Origin: Hyphomicrobiales bacterium
GTDB lineage: Bacteria > Pseudomonadota > Alphaproteobacteria > Rhizobiales > Rhizobiaceae
Reading direction: 5' to 3'
Assembly: GCA_012842935.1 (NCBI GenBank)
Contig: DUSC01000076.1
Location: 1-35,961 of the forward strand
DNA length: 35,961 nucleotides
This document shows positions 23,946 through 32,784 of this stretch, piece after piece. The translations under genes and the position numbers were made by a program. Every line of letters starts with the position of its first letter. The first letter of the stretch is position 1. The notes under the pieces are model-generated. The model made no database searches. It was given only the letters and a program-made list of their open reading frames with translations, and was not told where the DNA came from.

Positions 23946-23964
23946 GCGATCATTGGCCGATCGC
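23946..23964 (+). other. Hairpin in the purC leader
   Basis: GCGATC (23946-23951) pairs perfectly with GATCGC (23959-23964) around a 7-base loop, ending 23 bases before the purC start. It would be in the transcript if the promoter lies upstream. Its role is unknown. Confidence 0.3.
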
Positions 23965-23987
23965 CCTGGCAACCAGAGAAAAAGATT

Positions 23988-24782
23988 ATGAACCGTCGCC
24001 GCCGTATCTATGAGGGCAAGGCAAAGATCCTCTATGAGGGTCCCGAGCCCGGCACGCTGATCCAGTTCTTCAAGGACGACGCCACGGCCTTCAACAAGAA
24101 GAAGCACCAGGTGATCGACGGCAAGGGCGTGCTCAACAACCGGATTTCCGAGCACATCTTCACCCATCTCAACCGCATGGGCATCCCGACGCACTTCATC
24201 CGCCGCATCAACATGCGCGAGCAGCTGATCAAGGAAGTCGAGATCATCCCGCTCGAGATCGTCGTGAGGAACATCGCCGCCGGCTCGCTGTCCAAGCGCC
24301 TCGGCATCGAGGAAGGCACGGTACTGCCCCGCTCGATCATCGAGTTCTACTACAAGGCCGACGCGCTCGACGACCCGATGGTGTCGGAAGAGCACATCAC
24401 TGCCTTCGGCTGGGCCAGCCCCCAGGAGATCGACGACATCATGGCGCTCGCCATCCGCGTCAACGACTTCCTGTCCGGCCTGTTCCTCGGCGTCGGTATC
24501 CAGCTCGTCGACTTCAAGATGGAGTGCGGCCGCCTCTACGAGGGCGACATGATGCGCATCGTCGTCGCCGACGAGATCTCGCCCGACTCCTGCCGCCTGT
24601 GGGACATCGCCACCCACGAGAAGCTCGACAAGGACCGCTTCCGCCGCGACATGGGCGGGCTCGTCGAGGCCTATCAGGAGGTGGCGCGCCGGCTCGGCAT
24701 CATGAACGAGAACGAGCCGCCGAAGCCGGCCGGCCCGGTGCTCGTCTCCTCGACCGACACGCCGAAGGGCACCAAGCACTGA
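23988..24782 (+). CDS. purC: Phosphoribosylaminoimidazole-succinocarboxamide synthase
   Basis: A 264-residue SAICAR synthetase, which joins CAIR and aspartate with ATP. It shows [68 protein letters not shown] (the SAICAR synthetase signature with the metal-binding Glu) and [15 protein letters not shown]. The start at 23988 fits the conserved [13 protein letters not shown] beginning; the frame continues open 30 codons upstream but without conservation. The C-terminus has an unusual Pro/Thr tail ([16 protein letters not shown]) of about 20 residues. It heads the purC-purS pair. Confidence 0.97.
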   Translation: MNRRRRIYEGKAKILYEGPEPGTLIQFFKDDATAFNKKKHQVIDGKGVLNNRISEHIFTHLNRMGIPTHFIRRINMREQLIKEVEIIPLEIVVRNIAAGSLSKRLGIEEGTVLPRSIIEFYYKADALDDPMVSEEHITAFGWASPQEIDDIMALAIRVNDFLSGLFLGVGIQLVDFKMECGRLYEGDMMRIVVADEISPDSCRLWDIATHEKLDKDRFRRDMGGLVEAYQEVARRLGIMNENEPPKPAGPVLVSSTDTPKGTKH

Positions 24783-24840
24783 CTGAGCGGACGGCCGGCG
24801 CCGCCGGCCCCGCCTATCCCAGCGAACAGGACCGACCCGC

Positions 24841-25083
24841 GTGATCAAGGCCCGCATCACCGTCACCCTCAAGAACGGCGTCCTCGACCCGCAGGGCAAG
24901 GCGATCGAGCACGCACTTTCCGCGCTCGGCTTCGACGGCGTCGGCCAGGTGCGCCAGGGCAAGGTATTCGACGTCGAGCTGGCGGGGACGGACAGGGCGA
25001 AGGCCGAGGCCGACCTCAAGGCCATGTGCGAGAAGCTCCTCGCCAATACGGTGATCGAGAACTACGCGATCACGCTCGGCTGA
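24841..25083 (+). CDS. purS: FGAM synthase subunit PurS
   Basis: An 80-residue small subunit of phosphoribosylformylglycinamidine synthase: KARITVTLKNGVLDPQGKAI, ALSALGFDGVGQVRQGKVFD and AMCEKLLANTVIENYAI. PurS dimers bridge PurL and PurQ in the short-PurL type complex, so its place next to purC and upstream of purQ/purL is expected. The start is GTG with AGGA about 10 bases upstream, 58 bases after purC. The sulfite-oxidation cassette follows instead of purQ. Confidence 0.95.
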   Translation: MIKARITVTLKNGVLDPQGKAIEHALSALGFDGVGQVRQGKVFDVELAGTDRAKAEADLKAMCEKLLANTVIENYAITLG

Positions 25084-25123
25084 CGGGCAATGACGTCGCC
25101 GTGACGATTCCGGCAATGGCGAT

Positions 25124-25150
25124 GGAATAAAAACGCGACCTCGACCGTCT
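25124..25150 (+). promoter_or_regulatory. ECF sigma-type promoter candidate of sorA
   Basis: GGAATA (25124-25129) and CGTCT (25146-25150) are 16 bases apart, 33 bases before the sorA ATG. The GGAA -35 core plus CGT -10 core with 16-17 spacing is typical of extracytoplasmic-function sigma factors, and an ECF sigma gene lies in the same cassette. Confidence 0.6.
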
Positions 25151-25183
25151 CCTCTCGCACAGAACATCGAGGGAGGAGACCTG

Positions 25184-26401
25184 ATGATTACCAGACGAGA
25201 CATGTTGAAGACCGTCGGCCTCGCAGCCGCGGGCGTCGGAAGCGGGTTGCTCGCGCGGCCCGGCTGGTCGTGGGCAGACGAGGTGGTCACGCTTCCGATC
25301 GGCAACGGCGAGCGGCCCCTGGCCGCCTATCCGGGCAAGCGCCCGCTGATCGTTCTGACGCAGCGCCCGCCCCAGCTGGAAACCCCGTTCAGCGTTTTCG
25401 ACGAGAACATCCTCACCCCCAATGATGCGTTCTTCGTACGCTATCATCTTTCCGACATCCCCCTCGAAATCGATCCCGACACCTACGAGATCAAGATTGG
25501 CGGCGCAGTCGACAGACCCCTCTCGATTTCCTTGGCCGAACTCAAGACGGGCTTCGACCCGGTGGAACTGGTCGCCGCGCATCAGTGCTCGGGCAACAGC
25601 CGCGGATTCTTCGAGCCGCGTCTGGCGGGGGGACAGCTTGCCAACGGCGCGATGGGCAATGCGCGCTGGAAGGGCGTCCCGCTCAATGCCCTGCTCGAAA
25701 GGGCCGGCGTCAGGGACAAGGCGGTGGAGGTGGTGTTCGGCGGTCTCGACGCCCCCCCGGCCCCGAAGACGCCGGATTTCGCCAAGTCGCTGAAGATCGA
25801 TCACGCGCGCGACGGCGAGGTCATGGTCGCCTACCAGATGAACGGCGAAGACCTCCCCTGGCTCAATGGCTTCCCGGTGCGGCTGGTGGTTCCCGGCTAC
25901 TACGGCACGTACTGGATCAAGCACCTCAACGAGATCACCGTGGTCGAAGAGCCGTTTGAGAACTTCTGGATGAAGACCGCGTACCGTATTCCCGCGAACG
26001 CCTGCGCCTGCACCGAACCGGGCAAATCGCCCACGGCTACGGTTCCGATCAATCGTTTCGACGTGCGTTCCTTCATCACGAGCGTCCTCGACGGTGGCAC
26101 GGTTGCGGCCGATCAGGACGTCGAACTGCGCGGATTCGCCTTTGACGGCGGTTATGGCATCACCGAGGTCGACGTATCGTCCGACGGCGGCATGACGTGG
26201 CGCCGGGCCGATCTCGGCGAAGACCTCGGCAGGTATTCCTTCCGCGGCTGGAAGACGTCGATCCGCCTGTCCAGGGGGCAGCACACGCTGATGGTTCGGG
26301 CGGCCAACCGAATCGGTCAGTCGCAACCCGCCGAGCCGCTGTGGAACCCGTCCGGCTACATGCGCAACGTGATCGAGAAAACGGTCGTCCAGGCGGTGTG
26401 A
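25184..26401 (+). CDS. sorA: Periplasmic sulfite:cytochrome c oxidoreductase, molybdenum subunit
   Basis: A 405-residue sulfite-oxidase-family enzyme that oxidises sulfite to sulfate at a molybdenum cofactor. Residues 1-31 hold a Tat signal (TRRDMLK, cleavage after WSWA), needed because the cofactor is loaded in the cytoplasm. The Mo-binding domain shows NDAFFVRYHLSDIP, VAAHQCSGNSRGFFEP with the likely Mo-ligand Cys135, and FPVRLVVPGYYGTYWIKHL. The C-terminal dimerisation-type beta domain (about 290-400) has FDGGYGITEVDVSSDGGMTW. The neighbouring cytochrome c gene points to SorAB, as in Starkeya novella, rather than stand-alone SorT. GGGAGGAG precedes the ATG. It is placed between purS and purQ. 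Confidence 0.9.
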   Translation: MITRRDMLKTVGLAAAGVGSGLLARPGWSWADEVVTLPIGNGERPLAAYPGKRPLIVLTQRPPQLETPFSVFDENILTPNDAFFVRYHLSDIPLEIDPDTYEIKIGGAVDRPLSISLAELKTGFDPVELVAAHQCSGNSRGFFEPRLAGGQLANGAMGNARWKGVPLNALLERAGVRDKAVEVVFGGLDAPPAPKTPDFAKSLKIDHARDGEVMVAYQMNGEDLPWLNGFPVRLVVPGYYGTYWIKHLNEITVVEEPFENFWMKTAYRIPANACACTEPGKSPTATVPINRFDVRSFITSVLDGGTVAADQDVELRGFAFDGGYGITEVDVSSDGGMTWRRADLGEDLGRYSFRGWKTSIRLSRGQHTLMVRAANRIGQSQPAEPLWNPSGYMRNVIEKTVVQAV

Positions 26402-26413
26402 GGGAGAGAAACC

Positions 26414-26713
26414 ATGAAGATGAAATTCGCACTCACGCTGTTCGTTGCCGGTTTCGGCACATCGGCCTTGGCGGCGCCGATGACCTATGTCCTGCCGGAG
26501 GAAACCGCCCACTTCAAGGAGGCCGAAGGGGTCGACGTCGTCAAGAACAACTGTTCGGCGTGCCATTCCGCGGACTACATCGCGACACAGCCCGCAAAGA
26601 AGGGAAAGGATTTCTGGACGGCAGAGGCCAACAAGATGATCAAGGTGTATGGTGCGCCGATCGAGGCGAGCGACATCGACGCGATCGTCGGCTACCTTGC
26701 CGAAAACTACTGA
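26414..26713 (+). CDS. sorB: Sulfite dehydrogenase cytochrome c subunit
   Basis: A 99-residue class I cytochrome c: signal peptide (1-21, cleavage after LAA), heme attachment motif CSACH (47-51) and the likely axial Met75 in EANKMIKVYG, then DIDAIVGYLAENY at the C-terminus. It would take electrons from the SorA molybdenum centre and pass them on toward a c-type acceptor or oxidase. The gene starts 12 bases after sorA with a nearly identical ribosome binding site (GGGAGAG), so the two are cotranscribed. Confidence 0.9.
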   Translation: MKMKFALTLFVAGFGTSALAAPMTYVLPEETAHFKEAEGVDVVKNNCSACHSADYIATQPAKKGKDFWTAEANKMIKVYGAPIEASDIDAIVGYLAENY

Positions 26714-26736
26714 CGTAGAGCCGGCGATCGAGGGAG

Positions 26737-26764
26737 AAGCGGTCCCGCGCGCGCGGAACCGCTT
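26737..26764 (+). terminator. Hairpin after sorB, possible terminator/attenuator
   Basis: AAGCGGTCCCGCG and CGCGGAACCGCTT can pair with one C-A mismatch and a small loop, followed by only TCGCG after CTTT. It may reduce but not stop read-through into the sigma gene, as the T-tract is short. Confidence 0.4.
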
Positions 26765-26800
26765 TCGCGAACAGACCAGGGCAGGAGAACCAGGCACGGC

Positions 26801-27343
26801 GTGTCGAGCTCCATGAGCCTCTTCGAGGAACGCTTCAGACGGTGCCAGAATCGGCTGATGGGCTACGCCGTTGTCTTGTCGCGCGACCGCGAAATGGCGC
26901 GCGATCTCGTTCACGACTGCGTGGCCCGCGCCCTCGACGCGCCGGCCCTGCCCGGTTCGGAACAGGCCTTTCGCGCATGGCTGTTCACGACGCTGCGAAA
27001 CCTCTGGATTGACCGGGTGCGCGGCGACCGCCATCGCGCCGCGCTGGCCGAGTCGCTGGTGGTGATCTCCGCACAGGCCAGCGTGCCCGTGTCGCTCGAG
27101 TCGGCCCTGGTCAACGCCTTTGCCGTTCGCCAGGCATTCGAAAGGTTGGCCCATGATCATCGCGACGTGCTCGCGCTGGTTGACATATCGGGCTTCTCCT
27201 ATGAGGAGACCGCGCAGGTGCTCGACATTCCGGCCGGGACGGTGATGAGCCGCGTCAGCCGCGCGCGTCAGGCGCAGGCCGCCCTGCTGTCCGAGGAAAC
27301 CGGGCGCCCGCAGGCAAAGAAGGAAGAGAACAAACGCCGATGA
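26801..27343 (+). CDS. ECF sigma factor
   Basis: A 180-residue sigma70-family protein of the extracytoplasmic-function type. Region 2 spans about residues 13-80 (MARDLVHDCVARAL, RAWLFTTLRNLWIDRVR) and region 4 about 105-160 with the helix-turn-helix FSYEETAQVLDIPAGTVMSR. The start is GTG at 26801 with AGGAGA 12 bases upstream; an ATG 12 bases later is possible. The anti-sigma gene overlaps its stop by four bases (ATGA). In Sinorhizobium meliloti, ECF factors RpoE1/RpoE4 respond to sulfite and control a sulfite oxidase; the linkage here to sorAB suggests the same logic, which is inference. I see no ECF promoter directly before it. Confidence 0.92.
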   Translation: MSSSMSLFEERFRRCQNRLMGYAVVLSRDREMARDLVHDCVARALDAPALPGSEQAFRAWLFTTLRNLWIDRVRGDRHRAALAESLVVISAQASVPVSLESALVNAFAVRQAFERLAHDHRDVLALVDISGFSYEETAQVLDIPAGTVMSRVSRARQAQAALLSEETGRPQAKKEENKRR

Positions 27344-28113
27344 CGGTCAGAAAGCCGGATTTCGAGACGCTGAACGCCTATGTCGACGGCGAATTGGACG
27401 CCGAAGCCACGCGGCAGGTCGAGACATGCATCGCTGAGGACGAGGCGACCGCCAGGCAGGTCGCCACTCTGGTCGCCATGAAACGCGCCGTGTCGGGACT
27501 GGTAGCCGAAACCGCCGTTGTCATCGTCGCGCCGGAACGCCGCAGGCCGCGGAAACATGCGTTCCTGGCGGCCGCGGCAGGTCTCGTCGCCGCGCTCGCC
27601 GTGGCATGGGGCGTCTCCGGAGCGTCTCTTCCGGCACCCTCGAAGAGCCAGGAAATCGCCACCCTCGACCGGGCGTTGGCACGGTACGACAGCTGGGTGG
27701 CGGATGGTGCCCATGAGATCGGCACCATGCGTCCGGTCGCCGATTTCGACGCGCCGCGTCTCGACGCCGCCGGGCTGTTTCCGGCGATCGCCGAATCCGA
27801 TGTGCCGCTCGGCCCGCGCCGCGCCAGCCACGTCGGGTTCGTTGGCCAGCACGGGTGTCACGTGAGCCTGTTTTCCTGGCCGGAGCCGGCAGGCGACGAC
27901 GCGCTCAAGCTCGAACTGACGGAAACCGTCGCCATCGCCAACTGGCGCACCCACGGCAGGCATTTCATGCTGGTGGCGCGCAAGATGAACAGCGCGCGCT
28001 TCACGACGATCGCGGGCGCGATGCGCGAGCTGACCGGCTCGGGACTCGAGACCAGCGCACAGACCACCGCACGCCTTGCCGAAGCCCATCAACCCTGCGT
28101 ATCGACCGGATAG
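27340..28113 (+). CDS. Membrane anti-sigma factor
   Basis: A 257-residue single-pass protein. Residues 6-55 form the cytosolic anti-sigma part (LNAYVDGELDAEATRQVE), one membrane helix is at about 73-95, and a periplasmic domain of 160 residues follows. That domain has HVGFVGQHGCHVSLFSW (164-180; His171, Cys173, His174) and AIANWRTHGRHFMLVARKM, conserved-looking features that could sense a small ligand or metal. The zinc-type HxxxCxxC motif of ZAS anti-sigma factors is absent. The ATG overlaps the sigma stop codon, implying coupled 1:1 synthesis. It is the last gene of the cassette before purQ. Confidence 0.85.
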   Translation: MTVRKPDFETLNAYVDGELDAEATRQVETCIAEDEATARQVATLVAMKRAVSGLVAETAVVIVAPERRRPRKHAFLAAAAGLVAALAVAWGVSGASLPAPSKSQEIATLDRALARYDSWVADGAHEIGTMRPVADFDAPRLDAAGLFPAIAESDVPLGPRRASHVGFVGQHGCHVSLFSWPEPAGDDALKLELTETVAIANWRTHGRHFMLVARKMNSARFTTIAGAMRELTGSGLETSAQTTARLAEAHQPCVSTG

Positions 28114-28259
28114 GTTCTCGGAACATCCGCTCTGGTCGTTCCGGCGGAATCCTCGCGGCGGCGGTGCGAGAATAGACCTCGCTCCCGCTTCTTCTCTCGC
28201 CATCGCGAGCGGGCTGCGCTATGCACCCTTCGCACAGAGCCCGCAAGCAAGGTCAACCA
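28114..28259 (+). promoter_or_regulatory. Gap before purQ with dyads
   Basis: This 146-base stretch has no gene. It holds GGAAC/GTTCC (28120-28142) and a CCCGCT/AGCGGG pair between about 28192 and 28215. These might end the cassette transcript or carry a purQ promoter; neither is clear, and no T-tract or good -10/-35 pair is visible. Confidence 0.25.
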
Positions 28260-28928
28260 ATGAAAGCCGCCGTCGTCCTCCTCCCCGGCCTCAATCGCGA
28301 TCGCGACATGATCGCGGCGCTGACCAAGATTTCCGGTCACCGGCCGCTGACCGTCTGGGAGACCGACACGACCATCCCCGACGTGGACCTGATCGTCATT
28401 CCCGGCGGCTTCTCCTACGGCGACTACCTGCGCTGCGGCGCCATCGCCGCGCGAATGCCGGTCATGCGCGCCGTGGCCGAGAGGGCGAAGAAGGGCGTGC
28501 TCGTCCTGGGCGTGTGCAACGGCTTCCAGATCCTCGTCGAGGCCGGCATGCTCCCCGGCGCGCTGATGCGCAACGCCTCGCTGAAATTCGTCTGTCGCGA
28601 GGTGAAGCTGTCGGTCGAGAACGCCAACACGGCCTTCACGCGGGGCTACCGGCCCGGCCAGGTCATCCGCTGCCCCGTCGCCCACCATGACGGAAACTAT
28701 TTCGCCGATCCCGAGACGCTGGCCAGGCTCGAGGGCGAAGGCCAGGTGGTGTTCCGCTACGCCGAGGGCACCAACCCGAACGGCTCGATCAACGACATCG
28801 CCGGCATCGTCGACAGTGGCGGCAACGTGCTCGGCATGATGCCGCACCCGGAGAACCTGATCGAACCGGCGCATGGCGGCTCGGACGGCCGGCCGCTGTT
28901 CGAGAGCGTGCTGGGAGTGGCCGCGTGA
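28260..28928 (+). CDS. purQ: FGAM synthase glutaminase subunit PurQ
   Basis: A 222-residue class I glutamine amidotransferase that releases ammonia for PurL. It begins [20 protein letters not shown], has [15 protein letters not shown], the nucleophile Cys86 in GVCNGFQ, and the C-terminal catalytic pair in [11 protein letters not shown]. The start at 28260 gives the conserved first strand; the earlier in-frame ATG at 28221 adds 13 unconserved residues. AAGG sits 8 bases upstream. It is separated from purS by 3.2 kb of sulfite/sigma genes, and its stop overlaps the lipoprotein start. Confidence 0.96.
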   Translation: MKAAVVLLPGLNRDRDMIAALTKISGHRPLTVWETDTTIPDVDLIVIPGGFSYGDYLRCGAIAARMPVMRAVAERAKKGVLVLGVCNGFQILVEAGMLPGALMRNASLKFVCREVKLSVENANTAFTRGYRPGQVIRCPVAHHDGNYFADPETLARLEGEGQVVFRYAEGTNPNGSINDIAGIVDSGGNVLGMMPHPENLIEPAHGGSDGRPLFESVLGVAA

Positions 28929-29338
28929 GGCCGCGCAGCCTCCTCGTCGTCGTTGCCTTGGCGACCGTCGCGGCTCTCGCGGCCTGCCAGTCGTACGACG
29001 CTGGGCCCGGTTCGGGCGCCGGCGGCAAGAGCGCGGCGCTGCGCACCATGGAGCAGGTGGCCATCGCCGCGCACAAGTGCTGGTTCGCCGCCAAGGACCC
29101 GGCCTTCCGCGACTACAGCTTCGCCAACGAGCTGAATTCGTTCTCCGGCAAGCCGCGCTTCCTTCTGGTGCCGAAGCGCAACTTTTCCGGCAGGCCGCTG
29201 CTCGTCGTCCAGGCCGAAGGCCCGGCGGGCCGCGTCTCCGCCTTCGGCCCGCTCATGGACGGCCCGCTCGGCGCCCGCATCGCCGCCGATATCGGCCGCT
29301 GGAGCACGGGCGACGGCGACTGCGCCGGGAGCGCTTGA
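28925..29338 (+). CDS. Small lipoprotein between purQ and purL
   Basis: A 137-residue protein with a lipoprotein signal: hydrophobic stretch then lipobox LAAC with Cys21. The rest ([59 protein letters not shown]) is not a family I can name. The GTG start overlaps the purQ stop (GTGA), so translation is coupled to purQ. An outer- or inner-membrane lipoprotein inside a purine biosynthesis operon has no obvious role in that pathway; similar small ORFs at this spot occur in related rhizobia, as far as I recall. There are two mature cysteines (in HKCW and GDCAG) besides the lipidated one. Confidence 0.75.
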   Translation: MRPRSLLVVVALATVAALAACQSYDAGPGSGAGGKSAALRTMEQVAIAAHKCWFAAKDPAFRDYSFANELNSFSGKPRFLLVPKRNFSGRPLLVVQAEGPAGRVSAFGPLMDGPLGARIAADIGRWSTGDGDCAGSA

Positions 29339-29467
29339 GGTCCCCGCGGGAAATTGCGCCGTGCCGCCGGCGATTTCGGTTGGAATCACGTTCGCTTTCT
29401 TTGCCGTCGCCGGCCTCTTCGTGATATGGGCCGACCGACTTCTCCCCCGCTCCGATCCAGGACCGAC

Positions 29468-31693
<2,226 letters not shown>

Positions 31694-31704
31694 CGGAGGC
31701 CCCT

Positions 31705-31938
31705 ATGCCGATGGATGCCCGCGATATCGAGCGAATGATCAGGGAAGCGATCCCCGATGCGAAGGTGACCATCCGCGACCTCGCCGGCGACGGAGACCAC
31801 TACGCGGCCGAGGTCGTTGCGGAGAGTTTCCGCGGCAAGAGCCGCGTCCAGCAGCACCAGATGGTCTACCAGGCGCTGAAGGGCCAGATGGGCGGCGTGC
31901 TCCACGCGCTGGCGTTGCAGACCGGCGTGCCGGACTGA
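31705..31938 (+). CDS. BolA family protein
   Basis: A 77-residue BolA-type protein with the class II KH-like fold: MIREAIPDAKVTIRDLAGDG, HYAAEVVAESFRGKSRVQQH with the invariant His in VQQHQMVYQAL. BolA proteins partner with CGFS glutaredoxins to bind a [2Fe-2S] cluster and take part in iron signalling or cluster transfer. Its own Grx4-type partner gene lies 400 bases downstream, past one small basic protein. GGAGG precedes the ATG by 6 bases, 11 bases after purL. Confidence 0.93.
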   Translation: MPMDARDIERMIREAIPDAKVTIRDLAGDGDHYAAEVVAESFRGKSRVQQHQMVYQALKGQMGGVLHALALQTGVPD

Positions 31939-31949
31939 GGGGTTCCGCC

Positions 31950-32234
31950 ATGTCGGTCCTTGGAGACATCGTCGAACAGGTCGTCGGCGGCGCGCTGCAG
32001 GAAATCCTGAAGAAGACCGGGACGGGCAAACGTGCCCGGCGACGCAAGCGTGCGCTGACTCCGTCCGAACGGCTGAAGAAGATCGAGAAGCTCCTGAAGC
32101 CCGACGAGGCGGGACCGGCGCGCAGTGCCGACGGTCGCTTCCGCAAGAGCCGCGCGACGCGCCCGGCGAAGCGCCAGATCAGCCGGCGGCGCACGGTGCG
32201 TGCGCGGTCCAAGGCGAAGCGCCGCGGCGGCTGA
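31950..32234 (+). CDS. Small highly basic protein between bolA and grx4
   Basis: A 94-residue protein with a short amphipathic start (MSVLGDIVEQVVGGALQEIL) followed by an extremely Lys/Arg-rich body: KRARRRKRALTPSERLKKIE and a C-terminal tail ending RARSKAKRRGG. Such charge suggests nucleic-acid or ribosome binding; no named family is recognised. It starts 11 bases after bolA and is followed by a 108-base gap with a strong stem-loop. GAGGGG precedes the ATG. Confidence 0.7.
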   Translation: MSVLGDIVEQVVGGALQEILKKTGTGKRARRRKRALTPSERLKKIEKLLKPDEAGPARSADGRFRKSRATRPAKRQISRRRTVRARSKAKRRGG

Positions 32235-32252
32235 TCCGGTGCCCCGTCCGTG

Positions 32253-32288
32253 AACGCCGCGGTCTTGTATCGGACCGTTCCCGGCGTT
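32253..32288. other. Long bulged stem-loop before grx4
   Basis: AACGCCGCGGTC (32253-32264) pairs with GACCG (32273-32277) and CGGCGTT (32282-32288), leaving an 8-base loop and a 4-base bulge. It ends 54 bases before the grx4 start. It may be a processing or termination element, or a structured leader; no T-tract follows. Confidence 0.4.
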
Positions 32289-32342
32289 ATGTCTCCGTCA
32301 TGATCGACGCCCGGCTCCCGCGGGCTTGAGAAGGATCCCCCC

Positions 32343-32678
32343 ATGAGCGGCATCACCGACTACATCGACAACGAAGTGAAGACGAACGACGTCGTGCTCT
32401 TCATGAAGGGCACGCCGGGCTTTCCGCAGTGCGGCTTCTCCGGGCAGGTCGTGCAGATCCTCGACTACCTCGGCGTCGACTACAAGGGCGTCAACGTGCT
32501 GACCTCGAACGAGCTGCGCCAGGGCATCAAGGACTATTCCAGCTGGCCGACCATCCCGCAGCTCTACGTCAAGGGCGAATTCGTCGGCGGCTGCGACATC
32601 GTCCGCGAAATGTTCCAGGCAGGGGAGCTGCAGTCCTTCCTTGCCGAGAGGGGTGTCGCCGCCCGCGGCGCGGCCTGA
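32343..32678 (+). CDS. grxD: Monothiol glutaredoxin, Grx4 type
   Basis: A 111-residue CGFS glutaredoxin: [20 protein letters not shown] with the active-site CGFS at 30-33, [20 protein letters not shown] (TIP cis-proline and GGCD glutathione loop). Monothiol glutaredoxins of this kind bind a [2Fe-2S] cluster with glutathione and work in cluster delivery and iron sensing, often with BolA. AAGGA lies 7 bases before the ATG. It is the last gene of the pur-bolA-grx segment. Confidence 0.95.
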   Translation: MSGITDYIDNEVKTNDVVLFMKGTPGFPQCGFSGQVVQILDYLGVDYKGVNVLTSNELRQGIKDYSSWPTIPQLYVKGEFVGGCDIVREMFQAGELQSFLAERGVAARGAA

Positions 32679-32784
32679 TCGCCGGCAACGGAGCTCCCGG
32701 GCACGCGTCCGGGTCAGGTCTCTGAGCGATACGCCGACTGTCGCGGCGCATCTTCCTTTGTTTTTCGGGAATCGGACGCCAGCG

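Noticed and set aside
26755-26783. GGAACC before the sigma gene as an ECF -35 element
   Set aside because: No CGT-type -10 is found 16-17 bases downstream, and GGAACC is part of the stem of the hairpin after sorB.
25070-27160. A minus-strand open frame of almost 700 codons opposite sorA, sorB and the sigma gene
   Set aside because: It is a low-complexity, His/Asp/Arg-rich antisense frame typical of high-GC DNA, with no family motif, while the opposite strand carries clear enzymes.
28120-28142. GGAAC ... CGTTCC upstream of purQ as an ECF (EcfG-like) promoter
   Set aside because: The spacing between GGAAC and CGTT is only 12 bases, well short of the 16-19 needed; it is better described as a short dyad.
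29354-29467. An N-terminal extension of purL
   Set aside because: The extra 38 codons are not like PurL proteins and the conserved start follows the ATG at 29468.
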